This document shows, piece after piece, positions 11,455-20,098 of a stretch of DNA of 64,000 nt. The stretch lies in the NCBI RefSeq assembly GCF_003240565.2, contig NZ_CP117255.1, positions 2,356,001 through 2,420,000 on the forward strand, read 5' to 3'. The translations under genes and the position numbers were made by a program. The notes beneath the pieces are model-generated. The model was not told the origin of the DNA and did no database searches. It saw nothing but the letters and a program-made list of their open reading frames with translations. Source of the DNA: Rhizobium tumorigenes. GTDB taxonomy: Bacteria; Pseudomonadota; Alphaproteobacteria; Rhizobiales; Rhizobiaceae. Position 1 is the first letter of the stretch. The number at the start of each line of letters is the position of its first letter.

Positions 11455-12456
11455 TCAGCAGGCGAGACGTTTTTCTTCGCTGGCGACCTTGGCCACGACG
11501 GGCTTGGAAGCCTTAGGATATTTCTTGGTCACTTCATGCAGCGTCGCGCAGGCTGTGTCCTTCTTGTCGAGGGCGGCGAGCGACATGCCGAGCTTCAGCA
11601 ACATTTCCGGTGCCTTCTCTGACGTGCCGTATTTCTTGTAGGCGTTGACGAAGGTGGTCGCCGCATCATTGTATTTGCCCTGCGAATACAAGGCTTCGCC
11701 GAGCCAGAAATTGGCATCCGGCGAACGTGCGCTTTCCGGATAGGTGCCGAGATACTGGCGGAATTCCTTCTCGGCGATGGAGTAGTCGCCCGACAGCACG
11801 TGGCCATAAGCAGCCTTGTAGGTGTCGCCCTCGTTGCCGAGCGACGCAGTCTTGTCGCCGACGGCAGGCGCCGGGCCGGACCCAACGTCATCCGAATTGA
11901 CATTGCCGCCAACCGGCCGGCCGTTCTGGTCGAACTGGATCGAGCCGAGCTGTGCAGGCGGTGGCGCAAGAGTGCTGCCCGCAGCGCGGTTGGCATCGGC
12001 ACCCTGGGGTGTCTCGATTACCTTGGCGACATCGTCGGATTGACCGGTCGCGGACGTGTCTGCCTCGCTCTTCTTGATCGGCGCGCCCGCGGCCGGTGCG
12101 GCACCCGTGGCACCGCCCTTCTTTTCCAGCATCTGGAAGCGAATTTCGTTGTCGGCCTGCGCCTTGCGGATGGTCTCCTGCATCTGCAGAAGCTGATAGC
12201 TCATTTCCTCAATGCGACCGTTCAGCTGCCGCATCTGGTCTTCCGCCTGCTGAAGGCGGATTTCCGCGTCGCCGCTCTGAACCATGATTGGCTGCTGCGG
12301 CTGCTCGCGCTGCTGCGAGAGCGGCGCCGGCGGAACCTGGTCGGACGAACTGCGGTCGCCGAGGTGAAGGCCGAACAGGTTCATCGAATAAGCTTCACGT
12401 TCCGTGCCGGACAAGGCCACCAGACAAACCATGCCTGCGACGACGAGTTTTCTCAT
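11455..12456 (-). CDS. cpoB: Cell division coordinator CpoB (YbgF)
   Basis: CpoB is the periplasmic Tol-Pal partner that ties outer-membrane constriction to peptidoglycan synthesis. The 333-residue protein has a signal peptide (MRKLVVAGMVCLVALSG), a coiled-coil near residues 65-112 with the EDQMRQLNGRIEEMSYQLLQ heptads that trimerises YbgF proteins, a low-complexity linker, and C-terminal TPR repeats from about residue 215 (YKAAYGHVLSGDYSIAEKEF, then ANFWLGEALYSQGKYNDAATTF). It is the last member of the tol-pal group and is separated from pal by 176 bases containing a hairpin. Confidence 0.95.
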   Translation of the reverse strand: MRKLVVAGMVCLVALSGTEREAYSMNLFGLHLGDRSSSDQVPPAPLSQQREQPQQPIMVQSGDAEIRLQQAEDQMRQLNGRIEEMSYQLLQMQETIRKAQADNEIRFQMLEKKGGATGAAPAAGAPIKKSEADTSATGQSDDVAKVIETPQGADANRAAGSTLAPPPAQLGSIQFDQNGRPVGGNVNSDDVGSGPAPAVGDKTASLGNEGDTYKAAYGHVLSGDYSIAEKEFRQYLGTYPESARSPDANFWLGEALYSQGKYNDAATTFVNAYKKYGTSEKAPEMLLKLGMSLAALDKKDTACATLHEVTKKYPKASKPVVAKVASEEKRLAC

Positions 12457-12585
12457 AGGTTCGATCCCGTCTCTTTGATTCTTGTGCCCAGCGGCACCAG
12501 CCGGGGATTTTTAACAATTGCCGTCAAAAAGCAACGGAGTTCGGCCAAAGTGTGGTTGAAAATACAAACCCGCGTTGAAAACGAA

Positions 12586-12609
12586 GAAGGCGACCTCTCG
12601 GCCGCCTTC
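12586..12609 (-). terminator. Hairpin between pal and cpoB
   Basis: A 7-bp GAAGGCG / CGCCTTC stem, with possible extension into the loop, stands 24 bases after the pal stop codon on the minus strand. The tail TTCGTTTTC is only moderately U-rich, so it may act as a partial terminator or an RNA-stability element inside the tol-pal operon. Confidence 0.5.
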
Positions 12610-12632
12610 AAAATCAAGTGATACCGAAGATA

Positions 12633-13172
12633 TCAGGAGCCGGCGCCGTTGAGAACGGTAACTGCGCGGCGGTTCTGCGACCAGCACGAGATGTCGTCGC
12701 AAACGGCGACCGGACGTTCCTTGCCGTAGGAAATCGTCTTCATGCGGCGAGCTGGCACGCCCTTGGAGGCCAGGTAGTCCTTGGTCGATGCTGCGCGGCG
12801 TGCACCGAGAGCCAGGTTGTATTCACGGGTGCCGCGTTCGTCGGCATGGCCTTCGACGGTGATTGCGTAGTTCGGATAGCGGGCAAGCCACTGTGCCTGA
12901 CGATCGAGCGTCTGGGCAGCATCGGCGCGGATCGACGTCGAATCGGTGTCGAAGAAGATGCGGTCGCCGACGTTGACGGTGAAATCCTGAGCCGAACCCG
13001 GGGTTGCCGAGCCGCCATTGGCGCCATTGAGGCCAAGATCGCCTGCGTTGTTCGGCAGGTTCTTCTTGGATGCGCAGCCCGCCAGGGACAGGCCCAGGAA
13101 GAGGGCAAGCATCATCGGGTTGCGGGCGAAGCTCTGCATGCGGCTTGTGGCCGAATTGTCAATACGGCTCAT
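12633..13172 (-). CDS. pal: Peptidoglycan-associated lipoprotein Pal
   Basis: Pal anchors the outer membrane to peptidoglycan and is pulled by the TolQRA motor during constriction. The 179-residue protein has an extended N-region, a hydrophobic core and the lipobox LAGC with the acylated cysteine at residue 33, then a short disordered linker and an OmpA-like domain (VEGHADERGTREYNLALGARRA near residue 110). AAGGAG nine bases before the ATG supports this start over the internal Met12. It lies 156 bases after tolB on the same strand. Confidence 0.97.
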   Translation of the reverse strand: MSRIDNSATSRMQSFARNPMMLALFLGLSLAGCASKKNLPNNAGDLGLNGANGGSATPGSAQDFTVNVGDRIFFDTDSTSIRADAAQTLDRQAQWLARYPNYAITVEGHADERGTREYNLALGARRAASTKDYLASKGVPARRMKTISYGKERPVAVCDDISCWSQNRRAVTVLNGAGS

Positions 13173-13328
13173 GGCCGGTCTCTCCTTACGACATTATCAC
13201 GGTTGCCAGACTGTAACCGCACGCGGTTAATGCTGTTTCAACGGTTATGGTTAATTTTGTCTTATAGCGTCCCGCCGCATGAAGTCACAGGACTTTTTGC
13301 GACGGGAAATCGGCTGGCGCAATTGCCA

Positions 13329-14636
13329 CTATTCCATCAGCGGCGACCAGGCCGGGTCGGACGCGAAGGATGGAGTCTTGATCTTCTGCTCGTTGTAGCC
13401 GGTCAGGTCGATCGAGTAGAGCTGCGGACCACTGGCTCCGGCAGGTTCACGGAAGAACATGATGACGCGACCGTTCGGCGCCCATGTCGGACCTTCGTTG
13501 TGGAAGCCCGACGTCAGCAGGCGATCGCCAGAACCGTCCGGCTTCATCACGCCGATGCCGAACGTTCCGCCCGACTGCTTCGTGTAGGCAATCAGATCGC
13601 CGCGCGGCGACCAGACCGGCGTCGAATAGGAGCCGTCGCCGAAGGAGATGCGGTGCTGGTTGGAGCCGTCGGCGTTCATCACATAGATCTGCTGCTTGCC
13701 GCCACGGTCGCTTTCAAAAGCGATCTGGGTGCCATCCGGAGAATAGGACGGCGACGTGTCGATGGCAGCCGTGGAAGTCAGGCGGGTCGTGGTGCGCGAG
13801 CGCAGGTCCATCGTATAGATATTGGCGTTGCCTTCCTGCTGCAGCGACAGCACGACGCGCTGGCCATCCGGTGAGAAGCGCGGCGCGAAGGTCATGCCGG
13901 GGAAGTTGCCGACGACCTCACGCTGGCCGGTGGCGATGTTGAGCAGGTAGACGCGCGGCTGCTGGTTGGCAAACGACATGTAGGTCACTTCCTGCTTGTT
14001 GGGCGAGAAGCGCGGCGTCAGCACGAGATCGCTGCCATCTGTCAGCATGCGGGTATTGAAACCGTCCTGATCCATGATGGCCAGCTGGTTCTTGCGTGCT
14101 GTCTTTGGTCCGCTTTCGGACACGAAGACGACGCGCGTGTCGAAGTAGCCCTTTTCGCCAGTGATCTTCTCGTAGATCGCATCGGCAATGATGTGGGCAA
14201 CGCGGCGCCAGTTCTCCGGCTGGGTGTAGAACTGCTGGCCGGTCATTTGCGTGCCGGCAAACGAATCCCAGAGGCGGAACTCGGCGCGCAGGCGGCCGTC
14301 GGGCTGCTGCGTCACGCGGCCGGTGACCAGCGCCTGCGCATTGATCGACTTCCAGGACGCGAACTGCGGCGCTGCGTCAGGATTTGTGATTTTCTCGATG
14401 AAGGCGGCCTTGTCGATCGGTGCGAAAAGCCCCGAACGCTTCAGGTCGGCGGCGATGACGCCGGAGATCTGGGCTCCGAGGTCACCCGTCGAGATGAAAT
14501 CGGTGATGGCAATCGGCAAGGGCTGAACATTGCCCTTGTTGATGTTGATTTCCACCAGGGCGTAGGCCGGCGAGATGTAGGTCGCCATCAGGCCACCCAT
14601 CACCAGCATCAGACGAACGAGAGAACGCATTTTCAT
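13329..14636 (-). CDS. tolB: Tol-Pal system protein TolB
   Basis: TolB is the periplasmic beta-propeller that shuttles between Pal and TolA. The 435-residue protein starts with a signal peptide ending AYA, then an N-terminal alpha/beta domain that begins [18 protein letters not shown], then WD40-like PD40 repeats ([51 protein letters not shown]). The frame opens at 14657, directly against the tolA stop, but AAGG about ten bases before the ATG at 14636 favours the MKMRS start. It is followed by pal. Confidence 0.97.
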   Translation of the reverse strand: MKMRSLVRLMLVMGGLMATYISPAYALVEININKGNVQPLPIAITDFISTGDLGAQISGVIAADLKRSGLFAPIDKAAFIEKITNPDAAPQFASWKSINAQALVTGRVTQQPDGRLRAEFRLWDSFAGTQMTGQQFYTQPENWRRVAHIIADAIYEKITGEKGYFDTRVVFVSESGPKTARKNQLAIMDQDGFNTRMLTDGSDLVLTPRFSPNKQEVTYMSFANQQPRVYLLNIATGQREVVGNFPGMTFAPRFSPDGQRVVLSLQQEGNANIYTMDLRSRTTTRLTSTAAIDTSPSYSPDGTQIAFESDRGGKQQIYVMNADGSNQHRISFGDGSYSTPVWSPRGDLIAYTKQSGGTFGIGVMKPDGSGDRLLTSGFHNEGPTWAPNGRVIMFFREPAGASGPQLYSIDLTGYNEQKIKTPSFASDPAWSPLME

Positions 14637-14657
14637 GTGTACACAGCCTTTCAGCAT

Positions 14658-15851
14658 TTATAGTCCCAGGTCGCTGGGGTCGAAATTGACGATAACTTCG
14701 TTCCAGGCGTCGTATTTGTCGCGCGGTAGGTTCTTGAACGGCGAGGACATCATCACCGCCCGGGTGGCACTGCCTGACAGGGCCTGTTGAGCCGACTCTG
14801 AGCCGCCCGTCACCTGCACGTCCGGCATTCCGACGATGGTGCCGGATTCGTCGAGCTTCATGTGTACCCGGATCACCATGCCCTCGACGCCCGACATGCC
14901 TGCCGGAACATTCCAGTTGTTCTGGATCTGGCTGCGCAGGGCATCGATCTCGCTCTGGCTCAGCTTTGCTCCGTTCGCGGGCTTGTCGGTACCGAGAGCT
15001 GCCTGCTGCTGCTGGCGCTTGGCGCCGCCGCCGGTGGCCTGCTGCTTGTTCAACAACGCTGAGATCTCGTCGGCGTCGAAGTCGCTGTCCTTGGAGGACG
15101 CAGCCTTGGCCATCTCGCGTTTCTTGTCGTCCTTCTTCTTGTCGGTATCCGACGACTTGTCAGCCGGCTTTTCGACCGGCTTGGTGTCAGGCTTCTTCTC
15201 GGGCGGCTTCTCGACCGGCTTTTCGGCAACCTTCGGCGGTGCAGGCGGCTGCGGCTTCAGCTGCGGCACGGGAACGTTGTCCGGCGTCGCCTGATCGCTC
15301 GGCGCCAATTCAGCCTTGTCCTGCGTCGGGGCCGGTGCAGGCGGGGGTGGCGTCGGGGTTGGTGTCGGCGTCGGCGTCGGCGGCGGTGGCGTGGGGGTCG
15401 GCACGGGCGTCGGCGTCGGCGGCTTCGGTGCGGCCGTCGGCGTCGGCGGTGGCGGCGCAACGTCCGTCTCTTCCTTTTCGACGGACTTCACGTCGTTAGG
15501 GGTCGGGTCGACCTTCGGCGTCGGGGCCTCGACTTTTTTCGGCGCACCGGTCGACTGGTTTTCGGTAGGTTTGGGAACCGGCTTCGGCGCGGATTTCAGG
15601 TCGACATCGTTCTCGCCGGCATTTTGCGCATTGGCGATTTCGGTCTGCTTGGTCGTCGGCTTCGGCGCGGCTTTGTCCTTCTGCGGAGCCTTCTTGTCAC
15701 CTGTCTGTGTCATCGACACGTCAGTCACGATCTCGACCGGCGTCGATTCGTCAGGCTGCACCTCGAAGGATTTGGGAGCGCCAATAGTCACCAGCGCCCA
15801 GACGAGGACCAGGCCGTGAACAACCGCCGATGTGACAATGCTGGCCTTCAT
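14658..15851 (-). CDS. tolA: Tol-Pal system protein TolA, proline/threonine-rich
   Basis: TolA links the inner-membrane TolQR motor to Pal. The 397-residue protein has one N-terminal membrane anchor (about residues 4-25) and a periplasmic part. Residues about 130-180 are an extended Pro-Thr repeat (PTPTP units), then Pro/Lys stretches (KPVEKPPEKKPDTKPVEKP), then a C-terminal globular domain (SEIDALRSQIQNNWNVPAGM near residue 300) that matches TonB/TolA C-domains. This differs from the Ala/Lys/Glu helical arm of E. coli TolA, which suggests a stiff extended spacer. It lies 9 bases after tolR, so it is cotranscribed. Confidence 0.93.
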   Translation of the reverse strand: MKASIVTSAVVHGLVLVWALVTIGAPKSFEVQPDESTPVEIVTDVSMTQTGDKKAPQKDKAAPKPTTKQTEIANAQNAGENDVDLKSAPKPVPKPTENQSTGAPKKVEAPTPKVDPTPNDVKSVEKEETDVAPPPPTPTAAPKPPTPTPVPTPTPPPPTPTPTPTPTPPPPAPAPTQDKAELAPSDQATPDNVPVPQLKPQPPAPPKVAEKPVEKPPEKKPDTKPVEKPADKSSDTDKKKDDKKREMAKAASSKDSDFDADEISALLNKQQATGGGAKRQQQQAALGTDKPANGAKLSQSEIDALRSQIQNNWNVPAGMSGVEGMVIRVHMKLDESGTIVGMPDVQVTGGSESAQQALSGSATRAVMMSSPFKNLPRDKYDAWNEVIVNFDPSDLGL

Positions 15852-15860
15852 TGAATGGGT

Positions 15861-16325
15861 TTACTTCGTCTTTTCTTGCTGGGTTACCAGACCGATGTTC
15901 TTAAAGCCTGCAGACGATATCCGCGCCATCACCTTCATGACGGTGCCATAACCAGCGGCACTGTCGCCGCGCACATAGATCCGCTCGTTATAGCCGGTCT
16001 TGGCGATAGCCTGCAGCTTCGGCACAATGTCATCGAGCGCGATCGGCGATTCCTGCATGAAGATGTCGCCGGCCGGATTGACCGACACGGTGATCGGCTG
16101 CGTGTCCGAATTCATTTCCTTGGCCGCCGTTTCCGGCAGGTCGATCGGCACGCCGACCGTCAGCATCGGTGCCGCGACCATGAAGATGATCAACAGCACG
16201 AGCATGACGTCGACCAGCGGCGTCACGTTGATTTCAGAGATAGGTCCACTGCGGCCATGACCGCCACGACGGCTGCCGCGACGACCACCGCCGCCACCGC
16301 CACCGCCTCCACCTGACATTCCCAT
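15861..16325 (-). CDS. tolR: Tol-Pal system protein TolR (ExbD family)
   Basis: TolR is the proton-gated ExbD/MotB-like partner of TolQ. The 154-residue protein begins with a run of ten glycines and an Arg/Gly patch, then ISEINVTPLVDVMLVLLIIF around residues 29-48, where the Asp of PLVDVML is the proton-carrying residue of the family, and a periplasmic domain. A GGAG seven bases upstream supports the ATG at 16325. The gene is 21 bases after tolQ. The long polyglycine N-terminus is unusual in length and could be polymorphic. Confidence 0.96.
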   Translation of the reverse strand: MGMSGGGGGGGGGGRRGSRRGGHGRSGPISEINVTPLVDVMLVLLIIFMVAAPMLTVGVPIDLPETAAKEMNSDTQPITVSVNPAGDIFMQESPIALDDIVPKLQAIAKTGYNERIYVRGDSAAGYGTVMKVMARISSAGFKNIGLVTQQEKTK

Positions 16326-16346
16326 AAGCTTGCTCCGGTTCTGTCG

Positions 16347-17066
16347 TTACTGCGCGGCCGCACGGGGCTGCAGCTTCTCATCGATCTGGCGCGAAAGAAT
16401 GGCGGAGAACTCATCCGCAAAACCTTCCATGCGGCCAGACAACTTGCCGGCATCTGCGGAGAACTTGTTGTAGGCGATAACCGCAGGGATGGCCGCCACA
16501 AGGCCGATGGCAGTTGCGAGCAGCGCTTCCGCGATACCGGGTGCAACGACCGCGAGATTGGTGGACTTCGATCCGGCGATAGCCTGGAACGAGGTCATGA
16601 TACCGACGACCGTGCCGAACAGGCCGATGAACGGGCCGGCCGAACCGATGGTCGCCAGCGAACCGAGACGGGCACCGAGATGTTCCGATTCCCGCGCCAG
16701 CGTCACGTCCATGGCCCGGTCGATGCGCATCTGCAGACCAATAGGCGAGCGTGCGCCGCGCTCGAAGGACTTTTTCCACTCGCGCATGGCAGAGACGAAA
16801 ATCGCTGCAAGCCCGGTATTCGTGCGCTCGGAAAGCGTCCGGTAAAGCTCTTCCAGCGACTGGCCGGACCAGAAAACCTGCTCGAACTGGTCGAACTGCC
16901 GGCGAGCCCGGCTGAAGCTCAGATATTTGTCGATGACGATCGCCCAGGTCCACACGGATGCCGCTATTAGTCCGAGCATCACCAACTTGACGACAAGGCC
17001 AGCCTCCATGAAGAGAGACAGAAGCGTCACGTCACTTGTCGCTGCAGCCAATCCAACTTGTTCCAT
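16347..17066 (-). CDS. tolQ: Tol-Pal system protein TolQ (MotA/ExbB family)
   Basis: TolQ forms the inner-membrane proton channel that energises TolA. The protein is 239 residues from the ATG at 17066 (MEQVGLAAAT); the open frame runs further upstream but with no hydrophobic or conserved sequence. There are three membrane segments: near residues 20-42, then a pair in the conserved block TIGSAGPFIGLFGTVVGIM (about residue 140) and LLATAIGLVAAIPAVIAYN (about residue 185). It is the first gene of the tolQRAB-pal-cpoB run; a palindrome about 175-200 bases upstream could be its operator. Confidence 0.97.
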   Translation of the reverse strand: MEQVGLAAATSDVTLLSLFMEAGLVVKLVMLGLIAASVWTWAIVIDKYLSFSRARRQFDQFEQVFWSGQSLEELYRTLSERTNTGLAAIFVSAMREWKKSFERGARSPIGLQMRIDRAMDVTLARESEHLGARLGSLATIGSAGPFIGLFGTVVGIMTSFQAIAGSKSTNLAVVAPGIAEALLATAIGLVAAIPAVIAYNKFSADAGKLSGRMEGFADEFSAILSRQIDEKLQPRAAAQ

Positions 17067-17442
17067 TTGATCCAAATTCCCCGAATCCAAACGCCCGGTG
17101 CAGGACCGGGCGGCAAAAAAATGATCGCACAAGAAATGTCTGGCAGCTGCCGCTGAACGCCGTCGTCAGGCTTCCAAGTCTACATCTGCCTTCTTGCCGT
17201 CAAATTTGGTCAAAGGAAGGCGTGCACCGCACAATCTCTGACCATAATATTAAGACACTATTATGGTTAAGAGATCGTTAGTGTCCGCGCGATCGGCCAT
17301 TTTTCTTGGCACGCGGATATACGTTGTAGAGAAACACAAAGCGTAAGCAGCAGCGAACGAGAACTTCCCGCGCACCGCAGGAATTCCTTCTCATGTCAGT
17401 CATGTTTTAACAAGAGACGTTTTCAGGCAGCTGCCCCGCGTT
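17067..17442 (-). promoter_or_regulatory. 376-base region upstream of tolQ
   Basis: No gene is visible here. Directly after the ybgC stop there is a short near-repeat of the ybgC 3' end (TTTCAGGCA-CTGC twice, 17 bp apart). Around 17241-17267 there is a perfect 9-bp inverted repeat in AT-rich sequence (see separate entry). The part next to tolQ is AT-richer and likely holds the tol promoter, but I cannot fix its -35/-10 boxes. Confidence 0.5.
17241..17267. promoter_or_regulatory. Palindrome upstream of tolQ, candidate operator
   Basis: ACCATAATA and TATTATGGT form a perfect 9-bp inverted repeat with a 9-base spacer. It lies 175-201 bases before the tolQ start. An AT-rich symmetrical site of this size is typical of a dimeric regulator; the regulator is not known. 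Confidence 0.4.
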
Positions 17443-17919
17443 TCAGGCAACTGCATCTGATGCATCGGCCGTCCGTGAAGCCTGCAGCAGCTGTGCCGCC
17501 AGCGCTTCCGGCAACCGGCGCGGACGGCCGCTGGCATTGATGACGGCAATGATCACCCGGGCAGCGATCAGCAGCGCGCCGTCGCGGAGGATTTCCTGCG
17601 TCAGCACCATTTTGGCACCACCGGCCTTTTCGGTCACCGTCTGAATGGTAAGCACATCGTCCATGCGGGCTGGGCCCTTGAAGTCGATCTCCATGCGGTG
17701 GACGACGAACACCAGGCCTTCCTCGTCAGCGGAAATGAGCTCACGCTGCTCCACGCCGAGGCAGCGCAGATAATCTGTGCGGCCGCGTTCGAGGAAATGC
17801 AGGTAGCGGGCGTGATAGACCAGCCCTGAAAAATCAGTATCCTCGTAGTAGACGCGCTGCAGCAGCCGATGGCTGCCTTCGATCAGTTCCCCGGCGATCA
17901 AAAAGGGACCATTCGTCAT
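17443..17919 (-). CDS. ybgC: Tol-Pal-associated acyl-CoA thioesterase YbgC
   Basis: YbgC is a cytoplasmic hot-dog-fold thioesterase encoded with tol-pal in many Gram-negative bacteria and thought to act in phospholipid metabolism. The catalytic motif is visible as YYEDTDFSGLVYHARYLHFLERGRTD near residues 24-49, with the Asp of EDTDFSG being the active-site residue. The length (158 residues from 17919, or 162 from 17931) is normal. GGAG eight bases before the 17919 ATG favours the shorter form. It is upstream of tolQ on the same strand but 376 bases away, so it may have its own transcript. Confidence 0.93.
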   Translation of the reverse strand: MTNGPFLIAGELIEGSHRLLQRVYYEDTDFSGLVYHARYLHFLERGRTDYLRCLGVEQRELISADEEGLVFVVHRMEIDFKGPARMDDVLTIQTVTEKAGGAKMVLTQEILRDGALLIAARVIIAVINASGRPRRLPEALAAQLLQASRTADASDAVA

Positions 17920-18050
17920 CAAAAGCTCCAAAACCTGTGGAGAGCCTGTTTGGCCGAAGTCGGTTTGGCAGGCAAGTATTGAACAATTGTCATACTGCCT
18001 AATTATTTGAAAACAAGCGGTCGGCGACCGGCCAGCAAGGAGACGATGTG

Positions 18051-19271
18051 ATGAAAATTGCGATCATGGGCGGCGATGGATTTATCGGATGGCCAACATC
18101 GCTGCATCTGTCCGATGCCGGTCACGACGTTCACATCCTCGATAACCTTTCCCGCCGCTGGATCGACACCGAGCTTGGCGTACAATCCCTGACCCCTATG
18201 GACAGCATCCAGGAACGCACCCGGATCTGGCACGCCGAGACAGGTCGCCGCATTCACTTCAACCTGATCGACCTTGCCAAGGACTACGAGCTTTTGAAGA
18301 ACTGGCTCGCCGAGCACCGCCCGGATGCCATCGTGCATTTTGCCGAGCAGCGTGCCGCCCCCTACTCGATGAAAAGCGACCGCCACAAGAACTACACCGT
18401 CAACAACAACGTCAGCGCCACCCATAACCTCTTGAACGCGCTGACGGAGCTAAACCTCGATACCCACCTCGTCCACCTGGGCACGATGGGTGTGTACGGA
18501 TACTCGACGGTCGGTGCCGCTATCCCGGAAGGCTACCTGCCCGTTGGCATCGAGACGGTCGACGGCCGCACCGTCAGCCAGGAAATTCTCTATCCGGCCA
18601 ATCCGGGCTCCATCTACCACATGACAAAGTGCCTGGATCAGTTGCTGTTCCAGTTCTACGCGAAAAACGACGGCCTGAGGATCACCGACCTCCACCAGGG
18701 CATCGTCTGGGGCACCCACACCGAGCAGACGCGGCGGCACGAGCAGCTGATCAACCGCTTCGACTATGACGGCGACTACGGCACCGTCCTCAACCGCTTC
18801 CTCATCCAGGCGGCGATCGGCTACCCTCTGACGGTGCACGGCACCGGAGGCCAGACGCGCGCCTTCATCCACATTCAGGATTCGGTCCGCTGTATCGAGA
18901 TCGCCTTGAAAAACCCGCCGTCGCGCAATTCCAAGGTGGAGATCTTCAACCAGATGACCGAGACGCACCGCGTCCGCGACCTCGCCGAGATGATTGCCGG
19001 GATGACCGGGGCCGAGATCGCCTGGCTGCCCAATCCGCGCAAGGAAGCGCCTGAGAACGACCTCGTCGTCAGAAACGAGAAATTTCTCGGTCTCGGCCTC
19101 GAGCCAACGACCCTGAAAACCGGCCTGCTCGGCGAGATCGTCGATGTTGCCCGCAAATACGCCTACCGCGTCGACCGCGCTCGGGTGCCGGCTGTTTCGG
19201 CATGGACAAAGGACCTTGCGGCCAAGCTCAACCACGATCCGGAAGGTAAGCGGCTGAAGTCGGTTTCGTGA
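18051..19271 (+). CDS. sqdB: UDP-sulfoquinovose synthase SqdB
   Basis: SqdB makes UDP-sulfoquinovose from UDP-glucose and sulfite, the first step to the sulfolipid SQDG. The 406-residue protein is an extended short-chain dehydrogenase: NAD-binding GGDGFIG at 7-13, and the catalytic Tyr189-x3-Lys193 (SIYHMTK). HLGTMGVYGYS provides the active-site Thr, and WGTHTEQTRRHEQLINRFDYDG is a sequence typical of SQD1/SqdB. AAGGAGA eight bases before the ATG at 18051 favours it over the GTG just upstream. sqdD overlaps its 3' end by four bases (GTGA). Confidence 0.95.
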   Translation: MKIAIMGGDGFIGWPTSLHLSDAGHDVHILDNLSRRWIDTELGVQSLTPMDSIQERTRIWHAETGRRIHFNLIDLAKDYELLKNWLAEHRPDAIVHFAEQRAAPYSMKSDRHKNYTVNNNVSATHNLLNALTELNLDTHLVHLGTMGVYGYSTVGAAIPEGYLPVGIETVDGRTVSQEILYPANPGSIYHMTKCLDQLLFQFYAKNDGLRITDLHQGIVWGTHTEQTRRHEQLINRFDYDGDYGTVLNRFLIQAAIGYPLTVHGTGGQTRAFIHIQDSVRCIEIALKNPPSRNSKVEIFNQMTETHRVRDLAEMIAGMTGAEIAWLPNPRKEAPENDLVVRNEKFLGLGLEPTTLKTGLLGEIVDVARKYAYRVDRARVPAVSAWTKDLAAKLNHDPEGKRLKSVS

Positions 19272-20098
19272 ACGCCTCCCCCCGGACGACGACAGCCTAC
19301 GTCACGCTCGTCACCAATGCCGATTACGCCCTAGGCGCCACCGCGCTCGTCCGCTCACTAAGGCGAACCGGCTCGAAAGCCGACATCGTGGTGCTGCACA
19401 CCGCCGGAGCCAGCTCCGATGATCTTGCGCCGTTAGCGTTGCTCGGATGCCGGCTGGTACCCGTGGACCATCTGCCGCTCTCCGACCCGTTCAATGCGCG
19501 CCATGGCCGCACCGCCCTGCATTCGGCCGCTCCCTTTACCAAGGGTCGCAAGCCGTCCTTCCACTCACCGCTCGACAATTTCTGCAAGCTGCGGCTTTGG
19601 CAGCTGGTGGAATACGAAGCTTGCGTCTTCATCGATGCCGATGCCCTGGTGCTGAAGCCGATCGACAAGCTGTTCGATTACCCGGAATTCTCGGCTGCGC
19701 CCAATGTCTATGAGGGCCTGGCAGACTTTCAAAGGCTGAATTCGGGCGTCTTCGTTGCCAGGCCGTCGCTGCAAACGTTCGACGCGATGATCGATAGTCT
19801 CGACCAGCCGGAGGTCTTCTGGAAGCGCACCGACCAGACCTTTCTGGAAACGTTTTTCCCGGATTGGCACGGCCTGCCCGTTTATATGAACATGCTGCAA
19901 TATGTGTGGTTTACCATGCCCTTGCTTTGGGACTGGAAGAGTATTTCGATCCTGCACTACCAATATGAAAAGCCATGGGAGACGAATCATCCCAAGGCTG
20001 ACAGACTGGCACCGCTGATCGATCTCTGGCAGCGATTCCATCAGGATCTGGACATTCCGGACATCGCGGCGTTGGCCAACCCGAAAGTAACGACATGA
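19268..20098 (+). CDS. sqdD: SqdD, glycogenin-like glycosyltransferase of the sulfolipid operon
   Basis: A 276-residue GT8 (glycogenin-like) protein with the metal-binding DAD motif at residues 123-125 (CVFIDADALVLKP) and FQRLNSGVFVA, the usual family block. In Rhodobacter and Sinorhizobium the sqdBDC operon carries a gene of this type, needed for SQDG synthesis and proposed to transfer sulfoquinovose to diacylglycerol. It starts with GTG inside the sqdB stop and its own stop overlaps sqdC (ATGA), so the three are translationally coupled. The order B-D-C and the family fit; no search was made. Confidence 0.85.
   Translation: MNASPRTTTAYVTLVTNADYALGATALVRSLRRTGSKADIVVLHTAGASSDDLAPLALLGCRLVPVDHLPLSDPFNARHGRTALHSAAPFTKGRKPSFHSPLDNFCKLRLWQLVEYEACVFIDADALVLKPIDKLFDYPEFSAAPNVYEGLADFQRLNSGVFVARPSLQTFDAMIDSLDQPEVFWKRTDQTFLETFFPDWHGLPVYMNMLQYVWFTMPLLWDWKSISILHYQYEKPWETNHPKADRLAPLIDLWQRFHQDLDIPDIAALANPKVTT

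Noticed and set aside
12446..12462. tRNA T-loop-like GGTTCGATCCCG
   Set aside because: It resembles a T-arm but lies at the cpoB start codon with no acceptor stem, D-arm or anticodon arm around it.
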